NCBI GenBank assembly: GCA_009781675.1 | Contig: WQVG01000005.1 | Span: 1 to 58,449 of the forward strand | Length of the DNA: 58,449 nt | Source of the DNA: Candidatus Bathycorpusculum acetigenes | GTDB lineage: Archaea > Thermoproteota > Bathyarchaeia > Bathyarchaeales > Bathycorpusculaceae | Direction of reading: 5' to 3' | Shown here: positions 44,170-52,625 of the stretch, piece by piece | Layout of the letters: the number at the start of each line of letters is the position of its first letter | How positions within the stretch are numbered: position 1 is the first letter of the stretch | Made by a program: the position numbers and the translations under genes | The notes under the pieces: model-generated | The model's input: the letters and a program-made list of their open reading frames with translations, nothing else | Told to the model about the DNA's origin: nothing | Database searches by the model: none

Positions 44170-46389
44170 TCACGCTTTGATGACCCTAAATATCGTAACT
44201 TCACTGTTTTTAAATGCCATCTCAAACAAAGCGTCGTATAAAAACCGATTAACCTCTTGAGTATCCCGTAGAACAATGTAGGAAATGTTCCATTCCTCTA
44301 TGGCTCTTTTGTAGTCAAAACAGTTAATCGGTAAATCTAAAACAGTGTTTAGGTAGGTTTTGGTGTTGTTCTCAATTAGGTTGTTGTAGACGTCTGCTTG
44401 CGGATTATCTAAACCCGTGTCATATGGACATAGGCCGACAAAGAATCTGAATTCTGCTCTGGATTGACCGCCTAGACTGCAGACCAGCTCGTAGAAGTCT
44501 GGGTTCTCCTGCAACATGACGTCGTTTCCAAGCTGGTTTTGAGGAAACACAATCTGATTTACCATATGCATAGTGTTATCCACAATACCTATGCTGTTAG
44601 CATACTGTACGGGAAATCCTCTTGCCTGAAATGGTATGCGCATCCAATCAAAATTGACCGTGGCCTGACTCTCAAAAACAAAGACTATTTCTGCAAAACG
44701 CATTCCCCTAAACACCGTTATTTCCTCAGTTACTCTAAATATCTGGTTTTCCCTTGAAATAATAAATGATGTTGAATCCCCTCTGTTTAGAACCCGAGTC
44801 TGGGCATCAGTAAATGTAGTCATCCTCATCTCCTTTGGTTGACCGCTATCACGATAGAGCAAACTTACTTGTGTATCGTTGAGGGAGAAAACCAGCGGTT
44901 TAACAACGGAGTTGTTTAACACCGCATAAATGTCATGAACATTGTCGTTGGCAAATGGGTCTGTCTGCTTAATCTGTAGAAGACCATTATCAACCAAGTA
45001 ATCTGCCTCTAAGAGGTTAGATGCAATACGTGCAGGCTCAAATTCGCGTTGTAAAATCAAAAACTGGGGGTCCACCGCACTAAGCGTTGGCCGCTTTGCA
45101 AACCCCGAGAGCCACCAGCCAAATTCTGCATCAGCAACACACACCGAACCCTCCGCGGTGTTGTTTTGAACCCACTGTATTGCTTCATATTTGGCAGGTG
45201 TCATCAGTTGAAAATATTCTGACTGCGCCAAACCAACATGTGGCAAAGTAAATATGGGTGTAAACAAACAGACAATCAAAAAAACCGAGACCAAAACACA
45301 GTGAATTTTTGTATGCACCAGATGCGCCCAAATTTTACCCAACCTCTGTATTATCATGTTTGATGCTGTCATAACAATTAACCCCAAACAAACAATCACC
45401 GGTAAAGCCAAAAAATAGACAAACCGTTCATAATCCAAAAAAAACCCAAACAGATAACTTTGCGTCGCAACAAGCGGTATAAGAACTGCTGACGCAAAAA
45501 GAACACTGGGCAGGGTGAAAACTTTACCATTTTGCTTTTTAGAAAAAACCAAAAACAACGCAATCGGTATAATTGCAAGCCCAAGTATCTGGAGTGGAAC
45601 GGTTCTTGTCTCAACAACAGCCTGCTTCATCACCGAAACATTGCCTGTTATAGCGGCTTCTGAACCGAAATAGACCGGGATTATGTTAATGAGATATGGT
45701 GAAGACAACACAACCCCCGCAAAGATAGGTAACAACCAATAGATTGATCCTTTGATTGTTAGGTTAGTCGATTTGGAGAAAACGACGCTGACAAGTAGCG
45801 CAAATAAAATTATCACCAAAAAGATGATTGCACTGTATAGATGCGTTAAAAACAAGGCTGTAACAATCAGTGCTGAGGTTGATAGATAGTTTTTTTGGGA
45901 AAGTTTGGCGGGCTGAAGAAACAAGTGAAACAGGAGCGGAATCAGCGCTAACGCTACGATGTTTGGATATCCTCCCCAGCTTAACATCAAAATATCACTT
46001 GCTGAGAAAGTGATTAAAACTGCAACGACAAACCCTGCCTGCTCGTTCCAAACCAGTCTTACAACCATAAACGCGCCCAGTATGATAAGAGTCGAAAACA
46101 ATGACGCTACCATGGCTTGAATGAGGTAACTGGGTGCGCCTGTCATGCTGATCAGAAACGATGCAAAGATATGGTAGCCGGGATTTGTAGCTGAAAGTCC
46201 TCCACCCATGTGGTAATAATTATAGAAAACGGTCGTTTTGGGTGCAAGAATCGAGTTTATAACGCTTTCATGTAGACCTATATCTGCGCCGGGCGGATAG
46301 CCATTCATGGTCATTAACGCAAAACGGTAGAAAAAGCCGACTGCTGCAATGATTAACAACAGGAGACAGCTTTTTCTTTTATCAACCAT
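44170..46389 (-). CDS. Polytopic GT-C-like membrane protein
   Basis: About 739 residues from ATG 46389; a TTG at 46422 is in frame but lies before the predicted transcript start. The N-terminal 380 residues hold about ten membrane helices. The first extracytoplasmic loop carries GYPPGADIGLHESVINS, with an acidic residue placed as in GT-C glycosyltransferases, and NPGYHIFASFL. The remaining 350 residues are a soluble outer domain (YEAIQWVQNNTAEGS), as in oligosaccharyltransferase-like and dolichol-phosphate-sugar-dependent enzymes. It would glycosylate envelope proteins or lipids. Catalytic activity and donor are not proven by motif. Confidence 0.7.
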   Translation of the reverse strand: MVDKRKSCLLLLIIAAVGFFYRFALMTMNGYPPGADIGLHESVINSILAPKTTVFYNYYHMGGGLSATNPGYHIFASFLISMTGAPSYLIQAMVASLFSTLIILGAFMVVRLVWNEQAGFVVAVLITFSASDILMLSWGGYPNIVALALIPLLFHLFLQPAKLSQKNYLSTSALIVTALFLTHLYSAIIFLVIILFALLVSVVFSKSTNLTIKGSIYWLLPIFAGVVLSSPYLINIIPVYFGSEAAITGNVSVMKQAVVETRTVPLQILGLAIIPIALFLVFSKKQNGKVFTLPSVLFASAVLIPLVATQSYLFGFFLDYERFVYFLALPVIVCLGLIVMTASNMIIQRLGKIWAHLVHTKIHCVLVSVFLIVCLFTPIFTLPHVGLAQSEYFQLMTPAKYEAIQWVQNNTAEGSVCVADAEFGWWLSGFAKRPTLSAVDPQFLILQREFEPARIASNLLEADYLVDNGLLQIKQTDPFANDNVHDIYAVLNNSVVKPLVFSLNDTQVSLLYRDSGQPKEMRMTTFTDAQTRVLNRGDSTSFIISRENQIFRVTEEITVFRGMRFAEIVFVFESQATVNFDWMRIPFQARGFPVQYANSIGIVDNTMHMVNQIVFPQNQLGNDVMLQENPDFYELVCSLGGQSRAEFRFFVGLCPYDTGLDNPQADVYNNLIENNTKTYLNTVLDLPINCFDYKRAIEEWNISYIVLRDTQEVNRFLYDALFEMAFKNSEVTIFRVIKA

Positions 46390-46606
46390 CCCTAGACGCC
46401 TGTTAACTGGTGTATATCTCAAAAGTAAGTCTTAACGGTTGCGCTGGCCGAAACTTTTCTGAACTTTTGGAGACTGAACAGAATATTAAAAACTAATCCA
46501 TACGGCATGACGCTGGGCGTGTTTTCACAAATGCCCTGTGATGAGCGGCGAAATGTTAAACCAACTTATCGTACTACAAAATATATATTGATTTTAACCT
46601 TATAGG

Positions 46607-46618
46607 CTTATATATATG
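46607..46618 (+). promoter_or_regulatory. TATA box of the third surface-protein gene
   Basis: CTTATATATATG lies upstream of the surface-protein start region. A start about 25 nt downstream would fall near 46635-46640, which favours a leaderless GTG at 46639 or a short leader before ATG 46648 over GTG 46630. Confidence 0.45.
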
Positions 46619-46629
46619 CGATTGTTTAT

Positions 46630-48000
46630 GTGTTTAACGTGAAATCTATGAAATCAAGTGCCTGTAAGGCTAGTATTTTATTGATTTTCCTACTTTTGGG
46701 AACATTTTCAACAGCATCAGCTCAATACTACTACACCATATCTCAGAATAATCTAAGTATAAGAGTGACTCTACCTGGCGCAGGTTACGTAACTCCCGGC
46801 CCAGGATACTATTATTACGGTTCCACTATCATAGCCCAAGCATACACTAATCCTGGTTACGTATTTGATGGCTGGTACCTAAACGGTGTTTACCAAGGCA
46901 AGCTATCAAGCATCCCCATAACCATGACACAGGATTATGTTTTAACTGCTGCCTTTAGTGTCAGGACCGTATGCCTGACCATCACAAACAACCCTGGACA
47001 AGGTGGCACGACTGCTCCAATGGCTGGAATATGGAATTACACCTACGGTTCTATTGTAACTATCTCCGAACAGCCGGCTCCCGGATGTACCTTTAGCGGC
47101 TGGTACCTTGATGGAGAATACCAAGGACTTGGAACAAGCATAACTGTGCCCATGACCCAAGACCGACAACTGGGTGCATTCTTTGCAGGCAACATATCTA
47201 TATCTGAGCCATCCGGATCACCTGAAACTCCCGCTCCACCGCCTGTATCTGGCCTTCCAGCTCCGAGCCTAGCATTCTACTGTACAAGCTCAACAACGGT
47301 ATCTGGATTTAGAGTACAACTACAGGGTGTCTTAGCATATGATCAGATAGGCCTAACCGGTGCAGGCATATCTTTTTCATACAGTGCAAACGGTGGCTCA
47401 ACTTGGCATGACCTGGCTTATTTACTAACCGATGATGACGGTGCCTTTTCTGCTGTGTGGATGCCTTCTGCCTCTGGTAACTATATCGTCAAAGGCATCT
47501 GGACAGGCGATGAGGTCTACTCAGGCGTTGGTACAACAGTGAACTTTGCCGTGACACCAATGGAAATAGTGGACAAAACAAATGAAGATTCAAACATATT
47601 CTCTGTGTCTTCAAACTCTACTCTCTCTGAACTCGCCTTTAACTCAGCTAAAGAGGAAATATCTTTCACTGTATCAGGTGAATCCGGAACCGCAGGTTTT
47701 GTCCAGACATGCATTCCAAAATCACTCATATCAGATGTGGAAAACCTCAAGGTATACTTAGACGGACAAGAAATATCCTACAGCATCATCTCAGAGGGCG
47801 ATGTATGGATAGTAACCATAGGCTATCACCACAGCACCCACAAAGTCTCTATGGAATTAAACGGAGATACTTCCCAAGGCTTTTTGTCGTCATTGACTAC
47901 TGTTGACTTGATAGTGATAGTTGCTGTTGTTGTGCTTTTAGTTGTCGCGATTGTAGGCATAATTGTGTTTAAACAAAGAAAACATTCAAACAGAAAATGA
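46630..48000 (+). CDS. Exported surface protein with two InlB-type repeats and C-terminal anchor
   Basis: Up to 456 residues (GTG 46630; GTG 46639 and ATG 46648 are in frame and fit the promoter better). A signal peptide (about 10-31, ending TASAQ) leads to two beta-repeats of about 70 residues, each with a GWYL(N/D)G.YQG turn (near 79 and 156). These are the Listeria-Bacteroides repeat type also present once in the giant surface protein. A Pro-rich linker (about 195-215), an Ig-like domain (VQLQGVLAYDQIGLTG, about 225-315), a beta-rich segment and a final membrane helix (about 424-447) with a basic tail follow. It is probably an envelope adhesin or S-layer accessory. Confidence 0.8.
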   Translation: MFNVKSMKSSACKASILLIFLLLGTFSTASAQYYYTISQNNLSIRVTLPGAGYVTPGPGYYYYGSTIIAQAYTNPGYVFDGWYLNGVYQGKLSSIPITMTQDYVLTAAFSVRTVCLTITNNPGQGGTTAPMAGIWNYTYGSIVTISEQPAPGCTFSGWYLDGEYQGLGTSITVPMTQDRQLGAFFAGNISISEPSGSPETPAPPPVSGLPAPSLAFYCTSSTTVSGFRVQLQGVLAYDQIGLTGAGISFSYSANGGSTWHDLAYLLTDDDGAFSAVWMPSASGNYIVKGIWTGDEVYSGVGTTVNFAVTPMEIVDKTNEDSNIFSVSSNSTLSELAFNSAKEEISFTVSGESGTAGFVQTCIPKSLISDVENLKVYLDGQEISYSIISEGDVWIVTIGYHHSTHKVSMELNGDTSQGFLSSLTTVDLIVIVAVVVLLVVAIVGIIVFKQRKHSNRK

Positions 48001-48100
48001 GACCCCAATATTTTCTTTCTTTTTAGATCAATACATTCACACAATGGGTGACTTTAGAGTTAAACTTTATACAAACCTTGTTCTATGTTTAGGTGCCAAG

Positions 48101-48385
48101 ATGCTCTTAAACATAAAATTCCTCGGTGCATTACGTCACATTTCAGGAAAAACCCAGCTAACCCTTAGCTTCAACGATGGTGCTTCCATAAAAACTGTCA
48201 TAGAAACCATCTGCCAAGAGTTTCCGACGCTCAAACCCACTTTCTCTGATTTAGCGTTAAACGATGCCCGATCCAACTCCCTTATTCTAGTTAACGGCAG
48301 AGAAATTAGCGTTCTAGACGGCTATGAAACAAAACTTTGCGACAATGACGAAATCGTTTTTGTTCCCGTTGTCCATGGCGGCTAA
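48101..48385 (+). CDS. MoaD/ThiS family sulphur-carrier protein
   Basis: A 94-residue ubiquitin-fold protein from ATG 48101, preceded by AGGTG six nt upstream; longer in-frame starts exist but lack that site. It ends in the diagnostic VPVVHGG, with the Gly-Gly C-terminus needed for adenylation and thiocarboxylate formation. The core has VKFLGALRHISG-like N-terminal strands (here IKFLGALRHISG) and LVNGREI. It may donate sulphur for molybdopterin, thiamine or tRNA thiolation, or act as a SAMP-type protein tag. Two bases separate its stop from the next start. Confidence 0.88.
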   Translation: MLLNIKFLGALRHISGKTQLTLSFNDGASIKTVIETICQEFPTLKPTFSDLALNDARSNSLILVNGREISVLDGYETKLCDNDEIVFVPVVHGG

Positions 48386-48387
48386 TC

Positions 48388-49158
48388 ATGATAACCTTAA
48401 CCACCGACTTTGGATTAAAAGATCCCTATAGCGCAGAAATGAAGGGCGTCATATACACCATAAATCCAAATGCTAAAATCATCGATATAACCCATGACGT
48501 AGACAAGTTTGACATACGCATGGGCGCTTTTGTGCTGGCTTCAGCTACACCCTACTTTCCCGATGGTAGTGTACATGTGGCAATTGTGGACCCTGGCGTG
48601 GGCACAGACCGACTAGCAATTGTAGTGCAGACAAAAAAGGCTTTTTTTGTAGGACCTGACAACGGCATTTTGATGCTGGCCGCACAACAGCAAGGCATAG
48701 AACACATCTATGAACTTTCCAACCCCAAATTTAGGTTACCAAAGCTCTCAAAAACCTTCCACGGCAGAGACATTTTTGCGCCAGCCGCAGCACACCTCGA
48801 TCAGGGCGTTTCAGCAGCAGAATTTGGAGCAAAAATAACCCACCCCATCACACCCCCATTCACTAGTTTGGAGCGTAGAAACGGCGCTTTAAGCGGTGAA
48901 ATCCTGTATGTGGACAGTTTTGGCAATGCAATAACCAACATCCCCAACGATCAACTCCAGGCCCAAACAGTGGAAGTGACTCTGGCCTCTGTTGTGCTTG
49001 AGTTGCCGCTGGCAGAAACCTACGCCCAGATTAAACCCAAAGAAGCCGCCCTACTGGCTGGCAGTCATGGGTTCTTGGAACTTGCCCTAAATCAAGGCTG
49101 TTTTGCTGGAAAATACCGGGTCAGCGCCGGCGATCGGATCACAGTTGTTTGTGTCTAG
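48388..49158 (+). CDS. SAM hydroxide adenosyltransferase / SAM hydrolase (DUF62)
   Basis: A 256-residue member of the DUF62 (chlorinase/fluorinase-related) family, which splits S-adenosylmethionine to adenosine and methionine using water. Diagnostic segments are ITLTTDFGLKDPYSAEMKG, VDPGVGT, FVGPDNGIL, TFHGRDIFAPAAAHL and VDSFGNAITNI. A halide-specific loop is not obvious, so hydrolysis is favoured. It follows the MoaD-like gene by two bases. Its 3' end overlaps the convergent DUF354 gene by 20 bp. Confidence 0.92.
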   Translation: MITLTTDFGLKDPYSAEMKGVIYTINPNAKIIDITHDVDKFDIRMGAFVLASATPYFPDGSVHVAIVDPGVGTDRLAIVVQTKKAFFVGPDNGILMLAAQQQGIEHIYELSNPKFRLPKLSKTFHGRDIFAPAAAHLDQGVSAAEFGAKITHPITPPFTSLERRNGALSGEILYVDSFGNAITNIPNDQLQAQTVEVTLASVVLELPLAETYAQIKPKEAALLAGSHGFLELALNQGCFAGKYRVSAGDRITVVCV

Positions 49159-50134
49159 CTACTATATTCTCAGCTATATCTGCAATGACATCCACCGGAT
49201 TCTCAAGTGCGGCGAGTTTATCGGCAACATCAAACCGTTTGCCCAGATACTGCTTGGCCAGCTCAATCACCTTGTCCTCTACTGTTGCAAACAGTGGAAA
49301 GCCCTTTTGGGTAAGATAGGTATTGACATAGGTTTTTGCCATATCTGAGATACCGATGCTGGGCACTCCTTGTAATGCCGCTTCTCTTGTGATGGTACCG
49401 CCATAGCTGACTACCAAATCTGCGTTTGCCACCAAATCGGCGGTATCTTCAAACCCCTGCTTTCCCCTAAACATTTCTTCGTTTTCGTTGTATCTTTGGA
49501 TAACTTGAACGTTTCCCAGTTCAGCGAGTTGTTGCGCCAATGTTTTGACGTTATCTTGCTTTTTATCTGCGTAAACCGCTTTGTTTTCTATCTGTCTAAC
49601 TACAATCAGAGGTTTTTTGGTATCGACTGTTTTTTTGGGTTTAAAGCCCTTAATCCATGCGACCTCATCGACACCACCAAAGACCACAACATTGTTAGCA
49701 CAGTTATCTGATGTGAAACTCTTAGGCAGAGCCTCAGAAACCACTACCGTGTGTGCAAAAGGCAACGTTAAACGGTTTACGGCGTATGCATAAGGCGTGT
49801 CGGCGGTGGTTATGATGGGTATACCTAAACCAAAAGCAACTCGACACAACTCTACTGATTGATGAGTAACCGCCACATCAGGTTTTTTATCTCTAAACAT
49901 CCTTGCAAACTGGATGATACGTTCCGCGCTCTCTTCAAGCCTTGAAGTAAGCGTTGCAGGGGCATATTTCCCAACAACGATGGGATCTTCGCCTAACTCT
50001 TTTGCCAACGGAATCGTATCGGGATGCTCACGAGTGGTAAAGATAACTTCATGTCCCACGGCTCTGAATTTTTTAGCTATAGCCGTTGCATAGCGGACCT
50101 GTTTTCCCGTACAGGCGTCATACCAGACTCTCAT
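49139..50134 (-). CDS. DUF354 family glycosyltransferase-like protein
   Basis: A 331-residue GT-B-like protein. It begins MRVWYDACTGKQVRYATAIA and contains EVIFTTREHPDTIPLA, a central IITTADTPYAYAVNRLTLPFA, and the C-terminal donor-site pattern VVSYGGTITREAALQGVPSIG. DUF354 proteins are related to UDP-GlcNAc 2-epimerases and MurG-type transferases, and in archaea are often found in surface-polysaccharide loci. It overlaps the following acetyltransferase gene by 4 bp, so the two are coupled. Its exact reaction is unknown. Confidence 0.85.
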   Translation of the reverse strand: MRVWYDACTGKQVRYATAIAKKFRAVGHEVIFTTREHPDTIPLAKELGEDPIVVGKYAPATLTSRLEESAERIIQFARMFRDKKPDVAVTHQSVELCRVAFGLGIPIITTADTPYAYAVNRLTLPFAHTVVVSEALPKSFTSDNCANNVVVFGGVDEVAWIKGFKPKKTVDTKKPLIVVRQIENKAVYADKKQDNVKTLAQQLAELGNVQVIQRYNENEEMFRGKQGFEDTADLVANADLVVSYGGTITREAALQGVPSIGISDMAKTYVNTYLTQKGFPLFATVEDKVIELAKQYLGKRFDVADKLAALENPVDVIADIAENIVARHKQL

Positions 50135-50643
50135 TGCGGCACCTTACGTTTCTGTGCTAAGAATTCCTCTCGTTTAGCCTCAAACTCCTCAAGGGTCATA
50201 ACCTTCTTGGCAGGGCACCCAGCGACAACAGTTCTAGCTGGTACATCACTAGTAACAACACTTCCACCACCCACCACCGCTTTTTCGCCAACTATGACAT
50301 TGGGCAGAATAGTCACTCCGCCACCGATAGCTACATCATTTTGGATGACAGGCGGCGTAAGGTAGCTGCTTTTGGGATATTTATCGTTTAGCAAGCTGCT
50401 GTTGGGGGCAATAAACACATTATCGCCTAGCACACACCCATTTGAGATGGTGACATGAGCCTGTATGTTGCAATTTTTGCCTACGGTGACGTTTTTGCCA
50501 AGATCAACAAAGCTACCCACAACAGTGCCAGCGCCGATTTTGGTGCCTTCACCTATGATGACATAGTTCCAAATCGCACAGTCCACACCGATTTCTACGT
50601 TAGCACCTGCCACTATACCAACGCCTCGCTTTGAATTCTGCAT
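50131..50643 (-). CDS. Hexapeptide-repeat acetyltransferase (WbpD/WlbB-like)
   Basis: A 170-residue left-handed beta-helix acyltransferase. Hexapeptide runs (VIIGEGTKIGAGTVVGSFVD, then VTVGKNCNIQAHVTI) fill residues 8-140. The APNSSLLNDKYPKS segment is typical of UDP-2-acetamido-3-amino-uronate N-acetyltransferases. It would acetylate the C3 amino group of a nucleotide sugar. It is translated just before the DUF354 gene. The aminotransferase that should make its substrate is absent from the window. Confidence 0.85.
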   Translation of the reverse strand: MQNSKRGVGIVAGANVEIGVDCAIWNYVIIGEGTKIGAGTVVGSFVDLGKNVTVGKNCNIQAHVTISNGCVLGDNVFIAPNSSLLNDKYPKSSYLTPPVIQNDVAIGGGVTILPNVIVGEKAVVGGGSVVTSDVPARTVVAGCPAKKVMTLEEFEAKREEFLAQKRKVPQ

Positions 50644-50711
50644 ACCTGTCTTTTTGTACTCCAGATTTAAATAGTTTTAAAACTCATGGATTTCTAAACT
50701 GAGGCATCAGC

Positions 50712-51617
50712 ATGACTCACGAAATAGTTCTCATCATCGGTTTAGGCGAAATAGGCCATACTCTTTTCTCACTCTACACTGAAAAGAACGCCGCGTTTAC
50801 GGTTTACGGTCTAGATTTAGACCAAGCTAAAATGCAGACGCTCAACCAAGATAAAAACAAAATTCCACACAAAATTGATGTTTTACAGATTGCCCTCCCA
50901 TGCGGAAACCCCGAGAAATTCGCCGAAATCCTCGCTGATTATGCCACACAGTATCAACCTAAACTGGTCATAATTAACAGTACCGTACCTCCAGGAACAA
51001 CCCTCAAAGTTGCAGAAAAATGTACTTGCCTAGTCGTCCACTCTCCTGCACGCGGCGTCCACATAAGCGCAGAGCACATGATTTGGGAGATGAAACGCTG
51101 GCCCAAATACGTCGGCGGCGCCACACCCCTTGCTGCAGAAGCAGCCAAAACCCATTTTAAAACCCTAGGACTCCAAGTCCGAGTACTAAAAAGCTGCCGC
51201 GAAACCGAATTAGCTAAAATCTTTGAAACCACCTACCGCGCCTGGATGATTACCTGCTTCCAAGAAATGCACCGCATCTCCCGCGCATTCAACGCTGACT
51301 TCAACGACACTGTTGATTTCCTCGAAGATACCCATCGCCAACGCTACGACCGCCCCATAATGTTTCCCGGCTACATCGGGGGACACTGCCTCATCCCCAA
51401 CACAGAACTTCTGCTCAAAGCATACGACTCTGATCTCCTGCGTCTCATCTTAAAATCCAATGAGAAACGCAGAGAAGAAATGAAAAACCCCCAAATAAAT
51501 GCCGAAGCACAAATAGTTGCCCAAAGAGCCATAGCCCTAGAAAAAGCTCTCTCAGGAGAAAAGAACCTAACTCTCCCACAAAAAACAAACGAAAACACCC
51601 CTAACCCTGATAGTTAG
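50712..51617 (+). CDS. Short UDP-sugar dehydrogenase-like protein
   Basis: A 301-residue protein with the NAD Rossmann domain (LIIGLGEIGHTLFS) and central helical domain of UDP-glucose/ManNAc dehydrogenases. It keeps the helix lysine (TELAKIFETT) and the catalytic Cys loop (GYIGGHCLIPN). The C-terminal nucleotide-sugar-binding Rossmann domain, about 120 residues, is missing. The protein ends in a Lys/Asn/Pro-rich tail. The Asn that follows the lysine is Thr here. It may use a different oxidised sugar or a partner subunit. It is divergent from the acetyltransferase across 68 bp, which links the trio. Confidence 0.8.
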   Translation: MTHEIVLIIGLGEIGHTLFSLYTEKNAAFTVYGLDLDQAKMQTLNQDKNKIPHKIDVLQIALPCGNPEKFAEILADYATQYQPKLVIINSTVPPGTTLKVAEKCTCLVVHSPARGVHISAEHMIWEMKRWPKYVGGATPLAAEAAKTHFKTLGLQVRVLKSCRETELAKIFETTYRAWMITCFQEMHRISRAFNADFNDTVDFLEDTHRQRYDRPIMFPGYIGGHCLIPNTELLLKAYDSDLLRLILKSNEKRREEMKNPQINAEAQIVAQRAIALEKALSGEKNLTLPQKTNENTPNPDS

Positions 51618-51758
51618 CAGAAAATGTAGCCGTGTAATATACACATCAACCCTTTGTGCTCCATTGATTTTTGACTTAAAAAACCCCCTTTTCTTGGGTA
51701 ATGCATAAAAGCAGACAATGCACAGTGATAATCTAACACCAAAAAGGTTTGAATCTCA

Positions 51759-52385
51759 ATGTCCGCTAAAACCTTGCCTAGAAAATTCGTCTCAGTGGAC
51801 CCAAGCAAATGTATTGGATGTGGCGTCTGCGAATATGCCTGTACCACAGAGAAAGGTGAAGGCAACTGGAACCCGATTCGTAGTAGAATCCGTGTCGTCC
51901 GAATGGTGCCTGTCTTCAATTTTGCCCTAACCTGCCGTGGGTGCATAGACGCACGATGCGTAAAAGCATGTCCCGAACGTGCAATCAGCCAATCAGAGGT
52001 CAACAGTCTCCTTATAATAGACGAGAAAAAATGCAAAGGTTGCGACTGGTGCGTCCAAGCTTGCCCGCACGGTGGAATCACCATCCATGCAGAAACCGGC
52101 AAAGCCATCGCCTGTAACCTCTGCGAAGGCGATCCCCAATGCATCAAAACCTGCCCCGAAGAAGCACTCGAAACCGTAGAATCCGATGAAGCCGCAGACA
52201 AACGCTTCAACAATGCCCTAGAAAAGTTACCCGAACAAGCCGACCAGTTAACCGCCATAGTCAAAAAGAAAGACTGGAAACCCCTTATCGCATCAGCAGA
52301 ACAGCGCTCTGAACGGGTTGCAGAAAAATTAGACGCCCTCAACCAACGCGCAATCGCTAAAAAACAAAAAAAACCAACTTTCTAA
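51759..52385 (+). CDS. Polyferredoxin (4Fe-4S electron-transfer protein)
   Basis: A 208-residue ferredoxin of the HybA/AOR-partner type, without membrane helices. The Cys groups are CIGCGVCEYAC, CRGCIDARCVKACP, CKGCDWCVQACP and CNLCEGDPQCIKTCP, enough for four [4Fe-4S] clusters. The C-terminal 60 residues form a charged helix. Such proteins feed electrons to or from aldehyde ferredoxin oxidoreductases, formate dehydrogenases or other molybdo-/tungsto-enzymes. No such catalytic subunit is next to it. The MoaD-like gene 3.4 kb away would fit a molybdopterin enzyme elsewhere. Confidence 0.9.
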   Translation: MSAKTLPRKFVSVDPSKCIGCGVCEYACTTEKGEGNWNPIRSRIRVVRMVPVFNFALTCRGCIDARCVKACPERAISQSEVNSLLIIDEKKCKGCDWCVQACPHGGITIHAETGKAIACNLCEGDPQCIKTCPEEALETVESDEAADKRFNNALEKLPEQADQLTAIVKKKDWKPLIASAEQRSERVAEKLDALNQRAIAKKQKKPTF

Positions 52386-52625
52386 ACTCCCTGAGGTTTT
52401 CCTAACACAAACCTCAATCCCACCTCCCTACGATCTCAACAAAGAACCTCTATAAAATGTCCTGCACAATTCTTACACACTACGCTATTACGTGTGCCTG
52501 CACACCAACTTCTAACTAAATAGTCTTCTTATCAGACCAGTAATCCATTAGACACATAAATGTGCTAACGCATTTAAAATATAGCCGCCACACGGTTACT
52601 ACTCTAAAAATGGAGTGCAAAGTCG

